From contig NZ_SMBU01000002.1 in NCBI RefSeq assembly GCF_004342485.1, positions 62,001 to 126,000 on the forward strand: a stretch of 64,000 bases of DNA, written 5' to 3'. A program made the translations under genes and the position numbers. Positions 40,885 to 49,158 of this stretch are shown piece by piece; the stretch's first letter is position 1, and each line of letters begins with the position of its first letter. The notes beneath the pieces were generated by a model. It was not told the origin of the DNA and did not search any database. It was given only the letters and a program-made list of their open reading frames with translations. Source of the DNA: Roseateles saccharophilus (GTDB lineage: Bacteria; Pseudomonadota; Gammaproteobacteria; Burkholderiales; Burkholderiaceae_C).

Positions 40885-42357
40885 TCAGAACTTGTAGTTG
40901 AACTGGACACCGAAGACGGTGGCCTTGGTGGCGTAGTTGCCGCGTGCGGTCGCGAAGGAGCAGTTGCAGGGTGTCTCGCCGTCACCGTCGTCGGTGGCGT
41001 TCATCGCGGCATCCTTCAGCTTCACGTGGCCGAAGGAGAAGTCGACGCTGGCGTTGTCCATGAAGGCCCAGTTGGCGCCCAGCGCGAACCAGGTGCGGGC
41101 CGCGTCGGGCAGCGCCGGGCTGCGCGTGGCCGACGGCACGGGCGACAGGTCGCGGCTGTAGCCGGTGCGCAGCATCAGCGAGGGCAGGGCCTTCCACTGC
41201 GCGCCGATGGAGACCTTGGTGCTGTCCTTCCAGTGCTCGGCGGTGATGGAGTCGGCTGTCGTGTTGGCGAAGTCGATGCGCAGCTGCTTCAGGCGCGAGT
41301 CACGCGTGAAGGTGAAGTCGCCCATGATGGCGACGCTGGGCGTCAGTTGCTGGAAGCCGTGCGCCGACAGCGATTCGGGCGTGCGCACCGACAGGCTGGC
41401 GTCGGAGTCGTTGTGGTCCAGCGCGGTCACGCCGTTGTAGGGCGCGGCCGTGATGGCGGCCAGCACGGCGGCCGGCAGGTTGGTCGGCTGGGTCCAGTCG
41501 GCATGGCCGCGCAGCTTCTGCGCGACGCTGCTGCGGTAGCTCACGCCGACGCGCGAACCTGCCGCGGGCTCCCACAGCAGGGAGAGGTTGAAGCCCAGGC
41601 CCCAGTTCGAGCCGTCGACGGCGATGGAGCCGTCGTAGCTCGGGTCGCCGAAGACCTGCGCGGCCTGCTGCTGCAGCTGCAGGGCCAGGCCAGGCGCGCC
41701 GCCGACGGCCGCCTGGTGGGCGGCGCCCAGCAGGCCGGCCGCGTAGACGGAGGCATAAGGCACCGCGCGCTTCAGCTTGCCTTCCATGTACTGGATGTTC
41801 AGGCCGGCGGCCAGCGACAGCTCGGGCGCGGCCTTCCAGGCGATGTTGGGGTTGATCGACAGCGACTTCAGCTCGACCGACTGCAGGTTGTAGCGCCCAC
41901 CCCAGTTGGCCGGGTAGTTGAGCTTGGTGCCCCAGGGCACGAACACGCCCAGGCCGTAGGCCAGGCCGTTGTCCCCCTGGTAGCTCAGGTAGGCGTGCGG
42001 CACCACCTGGGGCTTGGCGAAGCTCATCGTGTCGCCGACGGTGCCGATGGCGCGCGGCTGCAGGCCCGAGCCGGGCAGCGAGATGGTGGAGCCTTCGTCC
42101 GTGAAGCGCGTCTTGGGATCGACGTAGTCCAGCACGCCGGAGAAGTTCCAGCCCTTGCCCAGGCGCGTGATGCCGGCGGGGTTGGCGAACAGCGTGCTCG
42201 CATCGGCAGCCTCGGCACCGTTGGCATTGGCCGTGCCTTCGGCGGCGGCGCTCTGCGTGCCGAAGCGGTAGCCGGCGGCCTGAGCCGTCAGGGCCAGGGG
42301 CAGCAGGGCGATGGCGGCCAGCAGTGGGCGCACCACGGGGCGTGGGTTTCGTTGCAT
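40885..42357 (-). CDS. FadL/OmpP1-family outer-membrane transport protein
   Basis: A 490-residue beta-barrel. The signal peptide ends near LTAQA (residue 28). The mature N-terminus GYRFGTQSAAAEGTANANGA matches FadL proteins, whose N-terminal hatch plugs the barrel. NPAGITRLGKG follows, and the protein closes on KATVFGVQFNYKF with the terminal Phe needed for barrel assembly. Such channels import long-chain fatty acids or hydrophobic compounds. Being first in an operon with a PhoD phosphatase, it may handle phospholipid-derived products (inference only). Confidence 0.9.
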   Translation of the reverse strand: MQRNPRPVVRPLLAAIALLPLALTAQAAGYRFGTQSAAAEGTANANGAEAADASTLFANPAGITRLGKGWNFSGVLDYVDPKTRFTDEGSTISLPGSGLQPRAIGTVGDTMSFAKPQVVPHAYLSYQGDNGLAYGLGVFVPWGTKLNYPANWGGRYNLQSVELKSLSINPNIAWKAAPELSLAAGLNIQYMEGKLKRAVPYASVYAAGLLGAAHQAAVGGAPGLALQLQQQAAQVFGDPSYDGSIAVDGSNWGLGFNLSLLWEPAAGSRVGVSYRSSVAQKLRGHADWTQPTNLPAAVLAAITAAPYNGVTALDHNDSDASLSVRTPESLSAHGFQQLTPSVAIMGDFTFTRDSRLKQLRIDFANTTADSITAEHWKDSTKVSIGAQWKALPSLMLRTGYSRDLSPVPSATRSPALPDAARTWFALGANWAFMDNASVDFSFGHVKLKDAAMNATDDGDGETPCNCSFATARGNYATKATVFGVQFNYKF

Positions 42358-42475
42358 GGGCTTGTCTCCGGGGTAATCGTGCGTAACCGGCGCGGATTGT
42401 GAGCAGTGCCCTGTCGCCAGCAGGTCACAACTGCCCTGGGGAAACCCTGGATTCGAGAGAGCTCTCTAGACTGCT

Positions 42476-42613
42476 GCCCCTCGCCCAAATCTCGCCGCGC
42501 TGAACGCGGGCGAGCCTAGTCGGTCCCCCGAGGGGACGGCGATGCTTGCGGCATTGAGCCGCGAGCACATCGCCAGCGCGGGCCGGCTTGGGAGCGGCCC
42601 AGCGCTCGGCCCG
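42476..42613 (+). repeat. repeat family A, copy 3 (internally deleted)
   Basis: GCCCCTCGCCCAAATCTCGC opens as in copy 1, the GACGGCGATGCTTGCGGCAT and ACATCGCCAGCGCGGGCCGG blocks are kept, and the end GCGCTCGGCCCG is present. The hairpin block between CTTGGGA and the end is missing. It lies in the 345-base gap between the FadL-type gene and the leucine-dehydrogenase gene. The rest of that gap (42358-42475, 42614-42702) shows no recognisable feature beyond probable promoter DNA. Confidence 0.75.
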
Positions 42614-42702
42614 GAATGCCAGCGCCCTCTGCCGCGGGTTGTATGCGGCACCTCGAGGTCTCGTTAGGCCCAAGCCTGCCGCCCGATGGGCGGCAACGCG
42701 GT

Positions 42703-43758
42703 TCAGGCCGGGCGCACGAGCTTGGAGCGGGCCCAGTCGTCGGCCACGCGGGCCGGCGTCGAGTCGGCCGCCTGCACGCGCTGCAGCAGCTCTTCCACAC
42801 GCTCGGCGATCTTGCTGACCTCGGCCATCACGGCCTGTTCCTCGCCCTCGTTGCGGTACTCGCGGGCGACGCTGATGATGCCGCCGGCATTCACCAGGTA
42901 GTCGGGCAGGTAGCAGATGCCGCGGCGCTGCAGCGCGTCGCCGTCGGCCGGCGTCGCGAGCTGGTTGTTGGCGGCGCCGGCGATCAGCTTGGCGTGGATG
43001 GCGGGCACGGTCTGCTCGTTCAGCGAGGCACCCAGGGCGCAGGGCGCCAGCACGTCGACGTCGGCGGCCAGGATCTCGCCGACATGGGCGGCCACGGCGC
43101 CGAACTGCGCGACGGCGCGCTCGACCTTGGCGGTGTCCACGTCTGCGACGACCAGCTTGGCGCCGGCCTGGTGCAGGAACTCGGCCAGATGCCAGCCGAC
43201 CGCACCCAGGCCCTGCAGCGCGACGCGCACGCCCTCGAGCGAGCTGCGGCCCAGCACGAGGCGGGCGCCGGCGCGGATCGAGACGAACACGCCCCAGGCC
43301 GTCTTGGGGCTGGGGTCGCCGCCGAAGGCACCTTCGCGCGGAATGCCGCTCACATAGGGCGTCACGGCCTGCATGCCACGCATGTCGGCGGTCGTGGTGC
43401 CGACGTCTTCGGCGGTGATGTAGGCGCCGTTCAGCGATTGCACGGCGCGGCCGAAGGCGGCGAACAGGGCGGGGCGGTCGAACTGGCCCTCGGGCTTCAG
43501 GATGACGGCCTTGCCGCCGCCGAAGGGCAGGTCGGCCAGCGCGTTCTTCAGGCTCATGCCCTGGGACAGTCGTAGCGCGTCGTTCAGCGCGGCGGCCTCG
43601 GATTCGTAGTGCCACAGGCGGCAGCCGCCGAAGGCGGGGCCGCGGGCGGTGCTGTGCACGGCGAGGATGGCCTTCAGGCCGGTGGCCGGGTCGGTGGCGA
43701 GCAGCACGCGCTCATGGGGGGCTTGCTCGGGCAGGCCGAAGAGGGAGATGGGGGTCAT
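42703..43758 (-). CDS. Glu/Leu/Phe/Val dehydrogenase (leucine-dehydrogenase type)
   Basis: A 351-residue NAD-dependent amino-acid dehydrogenase that interconverts branched-chain or aromatic amino acids and their 2-oxo acids. The catalytic Lys sits in LPFGGGKAVI near residue 80, AEDVGTTTADM follows, and the NAD loop is LQGLGAVGWHLAEF near residue 180. GAANNQLATPADGDAL is also typical. I chose ATG 43758 (MTPISLFG). A GTG at 43803 would lie inside a strong hairpin. The substrate is likely Leu/Val/Ile or Phe but is not settled by sequence. Confidence 0.9.
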   Translation of the reverse strand: MTPISLFGLPEQAPHERVLLATDPATGLKAILAVHSTARGPAFGGCRLWHYESEAAALNDALRLSQGMSLKNALADLPFGGGKAVILKPEGQFDRPALFAAFGRAVQSLNGAYITAEDVGTTTADMRGMQAVTPYVSGIPREGAFGGDPSPKTAWGVFVSIRAGARLVLGRSSLEGVRVALQGLGAVGWHLAEFLHQAGAKLVVADVDTAKVERAVAQFGAVAAHVGEILAADVDVLAPCALGASLNEQTVPAIHAKLIAGAANNQLATPADGDALQRRGICYLPDYLVNAGGIISVAREYRNEGEEQAVMAEVSKIAERVEELLQRVQAADSTPARVADDWARSKLVRPA

Positions 43759-43793
43759 GACGGTCGGCGCTTTTGGCGCGGCAGTGGATTGCA

Positions 43794-43822
43794 GAACGGC
43801 CACGCTTTTGGCGTGGCCGTTC
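43794..43822 (-). terminator. 12-bp perfect hairpin after the dioxygenase gene
   Basis: GAACGGCCACGC-TTTTG-GCGTGGCCGTTC lies six bases after the stop codon at 43829. No long U-run follows on the minus strand, so termination is likely but not certain. Confidence 0.55.
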
Positions 43823-43828
43823 GGGATT

Positions 43829-44557
43829 TTACGGACCCTGGAATCCGCGGCTTCGCAAGGTGATGACCAAGGTATCGCGCCAACCGCGCTCGCCCGCGGC
43901 CAGGGGCTGGATGGGCGTGGTCTCGTGGATCACGCGTTCGTCGTCCAGCAGCAGCAGCGTCCACGGTGCCGTCATCGTGAAGCGCTGGCCGGCCGGGCCC
44001 TTGGCCTCGAAGACGCGCGACTCGCCGCCCTTGATCTGGTGGCGGCCGACCAGCAGCACGGCGACCAGGTCCACACCGTCGCGGTGGGCGCCCTCGGGCG
44101 TCGGGCGGCCGATGCCGTCGCTGGTGTCGATGCGAAAAGGATGGGCCTCGATGAACCAGGGCTGCTCGCCCTTGAGCTGCGAGGCCACGCGGGCCAGGCC
44201 GAGCAGCAGGGCCGTCCAGGCCGGCGACGCGGCCATCTCCTGGGCCAGCGGCACATACCAGCGCTGGATGCCGCCGTGCAGCGCGTTGTAGTCAACCGGC
44301 TGCCAATGGGCGCGGTGCGGTGCCAACGTCAGCGTGGCGCCGTCGGCGACGAAGCAGCCGTGGCGGCGGAAGCGGTAGCGGCCGCCGTCCTTCAGATAGC
44401 CGTCGGGCGGGAGGTCTTCCCAGCAGGGGCGCAAGGCCTCAAGCTCGGCCGCCGACGCGCCCAGCACGTCCAGAGATGACGGCGCCAGCACGGCCTCGCC
44501 GTCGCGCCTGAGTGCACCGACAAGGTCGGCCGGATCGGTCCAGGGCGGCTCGAACAT
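43829..44557 (-). CDS. 2-oxoglutarate/Fe(II)-dependent dioxygenase (PF10014 type)
   Basis: A 242-residue protein of the 2OG-Fe dioxygenase group that includes bacterial free L-isoleucine/leucine hydroxylases and BsmA-like proteins. The metal site is seen as HRDG in GAHRDGVDLVAVLLV near residue 160 (His and Asp) and a distal His in VIHETTPI near residue 218. The Arg that binds 2-oxoglutarate would be in the RDTLVITLR end. A GRYRFRRHG motif near residue 58 is typical of this group. Start MFEPPWTDP at 44557. It follows the flavin-reductase gene by 7 bases, so it is in an operon with an electron-transfer protein. The substrate is unknown. Confidence 0.82.
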   Translation of the reverse strand: MFEPPWTDPADLVGALRRDGEAVLAPSSLDVLGASAAELEALRPCWEDLPPDGYLKDGGRYRFRRHGCFVADGATLTLAPHRAHWQPVDYNALHGGIQRWYVPLAQEMAASPAWTALLLGLARVASQLKGEQPWFIEAHPFRIDTSDGIGRPTPEGAHRDGVDLVAVLLVGRHQIKGGESRVFEAKGPAGQRFTMTAPWTLLLLDDERVIHETTPIQPLAAGERGWRDTLVITLRSRGFQGP

Positions 44558-44564
44558 GGCAGGC

Positions 44565-45593
44565 TCAGCCGTTGGCGTGCTTGTCTGCTTCGGACGTGAA
44601 GGCGTCCGCGTAGAACTCATTCTCCGGCAGCCTGCACCGCGCGACGAAGTCCTGGTGCGCGGCGTCGACCATGACCGGCGCGCCGCAGGCATAGACCTGA
44701 TGGCCGGAGAGGTCCGGCAGATCGGCCATGACGGCCTGGTGGACGAAGCCGGTGCGGCCCGCCCAGCCGGCCTCGGGCTCCGACAGCACGGGCACGTAGC
44801 GCAGCAGCGGCCACTCGGCGGCAACCCGGGCTGCCCAGTCGTTCAGATAGAGGTCGGCCTGCTTGCGAGCACCCCAGTACAGCACCATGGGGCGCTTGGA
44901 CTCGATGTGGCGGGCGCGTTCGATGATGGCCTTGATGGGTGCGAAGCCCGTGCCGCTGGCCAGCAGCACGATGGGCTGGGTCGCGTCCTCGCGCAGGAAG
45001 AAGCTGCCGAACGGGCCTTCCATGCGCAGGATGTCCTTCTCCTTCAGCGCGCCGAAGACATGGTCGGTGAACTTGCCGCCGGGCATGTGGCGGATGTGCA
45101 GCTCGATCTGGCCCGGCAGCGAGTGCGGCGCATTGGCCATCGAATAGCTGCGGCGCGAACCATCGCGCAGGATGAACTCGACGTACTGGCCGGCGCGGAA
45201 CTGGAAGTTCTGGTTGGCGGCCAGCTGCATCGTCAGCACGGCCACGTCCGGCGCGGGCTTCATGATGGCCACGACGCGCGTGGGCAGCTTCAGCACCGGG
45301 AACTCGCCGGCGCCGGGCACCGTGCGGGCCTCGACGACACAGTCCGTCTGCGGCCGGGCGCAGCAGGTCAGGATGAAGCCGGCGGCTTCTTCCTCGGCGG
45401 ACAGCGCCTTGGGCTGGTGGTTGCCGTGAATGACGGCGCCTTCCAGCAGTTTGCTCTTGCAGGAGCCGCAGGCGCCGTCCTTGCAGCCATAGGGCAGGCC
45501 GACGCCGTTGCGGATGGCGGCGGCGAGCAGGGTGTCGTCGCCCTCGGTGGAGTAGACGCGGCCGGCGGGCTGGATGGTGATCTGATGGGACAT
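44565..45593 (-). CDS. 2Fe-2S/FAD/NAD reductase (CDP-6-deoxy-glucoseen reductase-like)
   Basis: A 342-residue electron-transfer protein. The N-terminal ferredoxin domain has the cysteine cluster CKDGACGSCKSKLLEG with a fourth Cys in LTCCARP. A FAD domain follows (FRAGQYVEFILRDGSRRSYS with the RxYS motif) and then an NAD domain (ASGTGFAPIKAI and the closing VYACGAPVMV). Burkholderiales copies are often labelled AscD-like, but no dideoxysugar genes are near, so a general flavin/oxygenase reductase is more likely. It is cotranscribed with the 2-oxoglutarate dioxygenase gene. A terminator-like hairpin lies directly upstream of its start. Confidence 0.88.
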   Translation of the reverse strand: MSHQITIQPAGRVYSTEGDDTLLAAAIRNGVGLPYGCKDGACGSCKSKLLEGAVIHGNHQPKALSAEEEAAGFILTCCARPQTDCVVEARTVPGAGEFPVLKLPTRVVAIMKPAPDVAVLTMQLAANQNFQFRAGQYVEFILRDGSRRSYSMANAPHSLPGQIELHIRHMPGGKFTDHVFGALKEKDILRMEGPFGSFFLREDATQPIVLLASGTGFAPIKAIIERARHIESKRPMVLYWGARKQADLYLNDWAARVAAEWPLLRYVPVLSEPEAGWAGRTGFVHQAVMADLPDLSGHQVYACGAPVMVDAAHQDFVARCRLPENEFYADAFTSEADKHANG

Positions 45594-45602
45594 GAAGAGG
45601 GC

Positions 45603-45637
45603 AAAAAGCAGCGGCCCCGCAGAGGAGTCCGGGGCCG
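45603..45637 (-). terminator. terminator-like hairpin in the leader of the reductase gene
   Basis: On the minus strand CGGCCCC (45637-45631) pairs with GGGGCCG (45618-45612), followed by GCTGCTTTTTG. The U-run ends only about ten bases before the ATG at 45593. It could be a leader attenuator or a terminator for transcription arriving from the right. Confidence 0.5.
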
Positions 45638-45668
45638 TAGACTGCCCGCCATTTTGCCCGACCCCCGA

Positions 45669-46532
45669 ATGACCACCCCGAGGCTATTGATCATCGGCTG
45701 CGGCGACGTCGGCCTGCGCGTGCTTGAAGCCCTGGCGGGCCGCTGGCGCGTGTTCGCGCTGACCTCCAGCGTCACGCGTGCCGGCGAGCTGCGCGCGGCC
45801 GGCGCCGTGCCGCTGGTGGGCAATCTCGACGACCCGGCGACGCTGGGCCGCCTGGCCGGCCTAGCCGACCTGGTGCTGCATCTGGCGCCGCCGGCGCGCG
45901 ACGGCGACGCGGACCTGCGCACCCGCCATCTGCTGGCGGCCCTGGCGCTCAGGCCGCCGCGGGTACTCGTCTACGCGAGCACGACTGGCGTCTATGGCGA
46001 CTGCGGCGGGGACTCCATTGACGAGACGCGTGCGCCGAACCCGGCGACCGACCGCGCGCGCCGCCGTGTCGATGCCGAGGCCCAACTGCGCGCCTTCGGC
46101 CGCCGCCACGGCACGCGCGTGAGCCTGCTGCGCATCCCCGGCATCTACGCGCGCGACCGCGAGGGCGGCCATCCGCGCGAGCGCCTGGCGCGTGGCACAC
46201 CGGTGCTCAGGCGCGAGGACGACGTGTTCACCAACCACATCCACGCCGACGACCTGGCGCGCGCCTGCCTGCTGGCCTTGCTGCGCGGCCTGCCCCAGCG
46301 GGCCGTCAACGTCTGCGACGACAGCCAGCTGCTGATGGGCGACTACTTCGACCTGGCCGCCGACCTGGCCGGCCTGCCTCGCCCCGAGCGCATCACGCGG
46401 GCCGAGGCTGCGGAGCGCATGGGCGCGATGGCGCTGAGCTTCTGGAGCGAATCACGCCGGCTGGCGAATCAGCGACTCAAGCGCGAACTGCGCCTGAAGC
46501 TGCACTACCCGACGCCGGCCGATGGGCTTTAG
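45669..46532 (+). CDS. NAD-dependent epimerase/dehydratase-like SDR
   Basis: A 287-residue extended SDR. The nucleotide motif IIGCGDVGLRVLEAL is at residues 7-21 (a GxGxxG form), the family YASTTGVYGDCGG near residue 100 gives Ser/Thr and Tyr, and the HIHADDLARACLLAL segment is near residue 190. The expected YxxxK pair after the Tyr motif is weakly conserved (RARRRVDAEAQLRA), as in YeeZ-like proteins of unknown reaction. It diverges from the flavin-reductase gene, and its stop overlaps the rhomboid gene's stop by four bases. Confidence 0.85.
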   Translation: MTTPRLLIIGCGDVGLRVLEALAGRWRVFALTSSVTRAGELRAAGAVPLVGNLDDPATLGRLAGLADLVLHLAPPARDGDADLRTRHLLAALALRPPRVLVYASTTGVYGDCGGDSIDETRAPNPATDRARRRVDAEAQLRAFGRRHGTRVSLLRIPGIYARDREGGHPRERLARGTPVLRREDDVFTNHIHADDLARACLLALLRGLPQRAVNVCDDSQLLMGDYFDLAADLAGLPRPERITRAEAAERMGAMALSFWSESRRLANQRLKRELRLKLHYPTPADGL

Positions 46533-47107
46533 CGCCGGCGCGGCGTGCGCCAATAGCGGATCAGCAGCCAGGCGCCCAGCATGCCGCCGAGGTGGGCGAA
46601 ATGGGCGACGCCGCTGCTGCCGTTGAAGCCGAGGATGAGCTCCAGCCCGCCGAAGATCGCGACGAAGACCTTGGCCTTCATCGGGATGGGCGGGATCAGC
46701 GGCACGATGATGCGATTCGGGAACAGCATGCCGAAGGACAGCAGCAGGCCGAAGATGGCGCCCGAGGCGCCCACCGTCGGCGAGTGCGCGCCGATGGCCC
46801 AGGTGAAGATCAGCTGCACGACGGCGGCGGTCAGCGTGCTGGCGACCAGGATCTGCGTGTAGCGGCGCGGCCCCCAGACCCGCTCCAGCCCGCCACCGAA
46901 CATCCACAGGCCCAGCATGTTGAACAGCAGGTGCGTGAAGCTGCCATGCAGGAAGGCATAGCTCAGCAGCTGCCAGGGCATGAAGCCGCCGGAGGCCAGT
47001 GGCCAGAGTTCGAACCAGGGTTCCAGCGCGGGAAAGAGCTGGAAGAAGCAGAAGGCACCGACGCAAGCCAGCAGGAAGGCTTTGGTGACCGGAGGCAGCG
47101 GGGGCAT
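46529..47107 (-). CDS. rhomboid-family intramembrane serine protease
   Basis: A 192-residue, six-helix inner-membrane protease. The catalytic Ser115 lies in GASGAIFG and the partner His172 in HFAHLGGMLGAW. HGSFTHLLFNMLGLWMFG on helix 2 carries the oxyanion-hole His and Asn. The start at 47107 (MPPLPPVTKAF) places the first helix at the N-terminus, as in compact rhomboids. The substrate is unknown. It is tail-to-tail with the SDR gene. Confidence 0.92.
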   Translation of the reverse strand: MPPLPPVTKAFLLACVGAFCFFQLFPALEPWFELWPLASGGFMPWQLLSYAFLHGSFTHLLFNMLGLWMFGGGLERVWGPRRYTQILVASTLTAAVVQLIFTWAIGAHSPTVGASGAIFGLLLSFGMLFPNRIIVPLIPPIPMKAKVFVAIFGGLELILGFNGSSGVAHFAHLGGMLGAWLLIRYWRTPRRR

Positions 47108-47204
47108 GAGGGCGCGGCATTGCGCCTGGAGAAGGCGCTTGCACCGGGAGGGCCGGCGCTTGTCGGGCGAGTGTATGCCAGGGGGAAGGGGCGTCTGTTT
47201 CGTC

Positions 47205-47289
47205 TGGTGCCTCGGGCCGGACTCGAACCGGCACACCTTGCGGCGGGGGATTTTGAGTCCCCTGCGTCTACCGATTTCGCCACCGAGGC
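47205..47289 (-). tRNA. tRNA-Leu (anticodon CAA)
   Basis: Reading the minus strand, GCCTCGG pairs with CCGAGGC as a 7-bp acceptor stem, followed by A and an encoded CCA. The anticodon arm GGGGACTCAAAATCCCC shows CAA. A long variable arm and the GGTTCGAGTCC T-arm loop are present. The length of 85 with CCA and the long variable arm fit tRNA-Leu reading UUG. Confidence 0.95.
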
Positions 47290-47383
47290 CCGTCGGAAAC
47301 AGCTGATCTCGCCATTGCGGCGAGGGGCTGGATTATGCACTCGCCAAGCCTCGGGCTTTGCGCCCGGTTGCACAATCGCCGCC

Positions 47384-48280
47384 ATGAACTACCCGACCCT
47401 CGAAGACGTCATCGGCGCAACCCCCCTGGTGCGCCTGCAGCGCCTGCCCGGCCCCGATGCACGCGGCAATGTGATCCTGGCCAAGCTGGAAGGCAACAAC
47501 CCGGCCGGCTCGGTCAAGGACCGCCCGGCCATCAGCATGATCAGGCGCGCCGAGGAGCGCGGCGAGATCAAGCCCGGCGACACGCTGATCGAGGCGACCT
47601 CGGGCAATACCGGCATCGCACTGGCGATGGCCGCGGCCATCCGCGGCTACCGCATGGTGCTGATCATGCCGGAGGACCTTTCCATCGAGCGCGCGCAGAC
47701 GATGAAGGCCTTCGGCGCCGAACTGATCCTGACGCCGCGCACCGGCGGCATGGAATACGCGCGCGACCTGGCCGAGCAGATGGCCGCCGAGGGCAAGGGC
47801 CGCGTGCTGGACCAGTTCGCCAACGCCGACAACCCGCGCGTGCACTACGAGACCACCGGCCCCGAGCTGTGGAAGGACACCGGCGGGCGCATCACCCACT
47901 TCGTCAGCGCGATGGGCACGACGGGCACCATCACCGGCGTTTCGCGCTTCCTGAAGGAGAAGAACCCGGCCGTGCGCATCGTCGGCGCGCAGCCGGCCGA
48001 GGGCTCGCGCATCCCCGGCATCCGCAAATGGCCCGAGGCCTATCTGCCCAAGATCTACGACCCCAGCGGCGTGGACGAGCTGGTGCTGGTCAGCCAGGCC
48101 GACGCCGAGGACATGGCGCGCCGCCTGGCGCGCGAGGAAGGCCTGTTCGCCGGCATCTCCGCCGCGGGCGCCTGCTGGGTGGCGCTGCAGATCGCGAAGA
48201 CCGTCGAGAACGCGACCATCGCCTTCATCGTCTGCGACCGCGGCGACCGTTACCTGTCGACGGGCGTCTTCCCCGCATGA
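47384..48280 (+). CDS. cysM: cysteine synthase B
   Basis: A 298-residue PLP enzyme that makes cysteine (or S-sulfocysteine) from O-acetylserine. PAGSVKDRPA holds the PLP Lys near residue 44, EATSGNTGIALAM binds the substrate carboxylate, and VSAMGTTGTITGVSRFL binds the phosphate. MNYPTLEDVIGATPLVRL is the CysM-type start. The B type is indicated by length and by the GSRIPGIRKWPEAYLP segment. The NUDIX gene overlaps its stop (ATGA). Confidence 0.95.
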   Translation: MNYPTLEDVIGATPLVRLQRLPGPDARGNVILAKLEGNNPAGSVKDRPAISMIRRAEERGEIKPGDTLIEATSGNTGIALAMAAAIRGYRMVLIMPEDLSIERAQTMKAFGAELILTPRTGGMEYARDLAEQMAAEGKGRVLDQFANADNPRVHYETTGPELWKDTGGRITHFVSAMGTTGTITGVSRFLKEKNPAVRIVGAQPAEGSRIPGIRKWPEAYLPKIYDPSGVDELVLVSQADAEDMARRLAREEGLFAGISAAGACWVALQIAKTVENATIAFIVCDRGDRYLSTGVFPA

Positions 48281-48813
48281 GCGAGGGGGCGTTCAGGTTC
48301 TGCCCGTCCTGCGCCGCCGAGCTGGCGCTGGTCATGGCGGCCGAGGACGGCGGCGACAGGCAGCGCCTGCGCTGCCCGGCCTGCAGCTTCACGCACTGGA
48401 ACAACCCGACGCCGGTGCTGGCCGCCGTCATCGAATGCACGGACCGCGAAGGCCGGGTGCTGCTGGCCCGCAACGCGGCCTGGCCGGGGCGCTTCTTCGG
48501 CCTCATCACCGGCTTCCTGGAGGCCGGCGAGACGCCCGAGAACGGCATCCGCCGCGAGATCGCCGAGGAGACCGCGCTGGAGGTCGAGCACCTCGGCCTG
48601 CTGGGCGTCTGGGACTTCCAGCGCATGAACCAGATCATCATTGCCTACCACGCGGCGGCGCGCGGCGAGATCCGCCTGTCGCCCGAGCTGGCCGAGTACA
48701 AGCTCATCGCCCCCGCGGATGTGCGCTGCTGGCCGCAGGGCACGGGCCAGGCGCTGGCGACCTGGCTGCGCTCGCGCGGCATCGAGCCGCAGTGGCTGGA
48801 GCCCGCGGTGTGA
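48277..48813 (+). CDS. NUDIX hydrolase with N-terminal zinc ribbon
   Basis: A 178-residue NUDIX protein. Two CxxC pairs (FCPSCA and LRCPACSF) form a zinc ribbon in the first 36 residues, as in NudC-type NADH pyrophosphatases. The NUDIX box is GFLEAGETPENGIRREIAEE followed by T, near residue 87. It is shorter than NudC and lacks the long N-terminal domain, so the substrate could be NADH, ADP-ribose or another nucleoside diphosphate derivative. It overlaps cysM by four bases and is followed 10 bases later by a TusA-like gene. Confidence 0.9.
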   Translation: MSEGAFRFCPSCAAELALVMAAEDGGDRQRLRCPACSFTHWNNPTPVLAAVIECTDREGRVLLARNAAWPGRFFGLITGFLEAGETPENGIRREIAEETALEVEHLGLLGVWDFQRMNQIIIAYHAAARGEIRLSPELAEYKLIAPADVRCWPQGTGQALATWLRSRGIEPQWLEPAV

Positions 48814-48823
48814 GAATGTCGGC

Positions 48824-49051
48824 ATGGATGTCCAACGCGAACTCGACACCCGGGGCCTGAACTGCCCCCTGCCCATCCTGAAGGCCAAGAAGGCCCTGGC
48901 CGAGATGCACAGCGGCGAGCTGCTGCGCATCGTCGCGACCGACCCCGGTTCGATGCGCGACTTCCAGGCCTTTGCGCGCCAGACCGGCAATGAACTCGTG
49001 GCCCAGGAAACCCGGGCCGACGAGTTCATCCATGTGTTGCGCAGAAGATAA
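48824..49051 (+). CDS. TusA-family sulfur-carrier protein
   Basis: A 75-residue protein. The family motif LDTRGLNCPLPILKAKKAL carries the single reactive Cys near residue 14, and DPGSMRDFQAFARQTGNEL follows. TusA/SirA proteins carry persulfide sulfur for tRNA thiolation, molybdenum-cofactor or sulfur-oxidation pathways. Being cotranscribed with cysM suits a sulfur-transfer role. The ATG at 48824 was chosen by the family start. Confidence 0.92.
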   Translation: MDVQRELDTRGLNCPLPILKAKKALAEMHSGELLRIVATDPGSMRDFQAFARQTGNELVAQETRADEFIHVLRRR

Positions 49052-49069
49052 GCGACTTGGCGCCTGGTG

Positions 49070-49157
49070 CCTTCCCAAGCGGCTGCCGTGGAACCAGCTT
49101 TGCCGGGCCATTGGCAGCACCCCCTTGAGGGGGCCGGCGAAGCCGGTAGGGGGTGGG
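49070..49157 (-). repeat. repeat family B, copy 3 (inverted)
   Basis: On the minus strand it reads CACCCCCTACCGGCTTCGCC, CCCCCTCAAGGGGGTG, TGGCCCGGCAAAGCTGGTTCC, the same blocks as the two copies in the liv operon. It fills the gap between the TusA-like gene and galU. Confidence 0.8.
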
Positions 49158-49158
49158 C

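Noticed and set aside
43759-43803. GTG start at 43803 for the leucine-type dehydrogenase
   Set aside because: It lies in the arm of a 12-bp hairpin and has no ribosome site. ATG 43758 gives a normal length.
44556-45668. Plus-strand frame preceding the epimerase-like gene
   Set aside because: It is the reverse of the reductase gene and shows no protein-like composition. The SDR starts at 45669.
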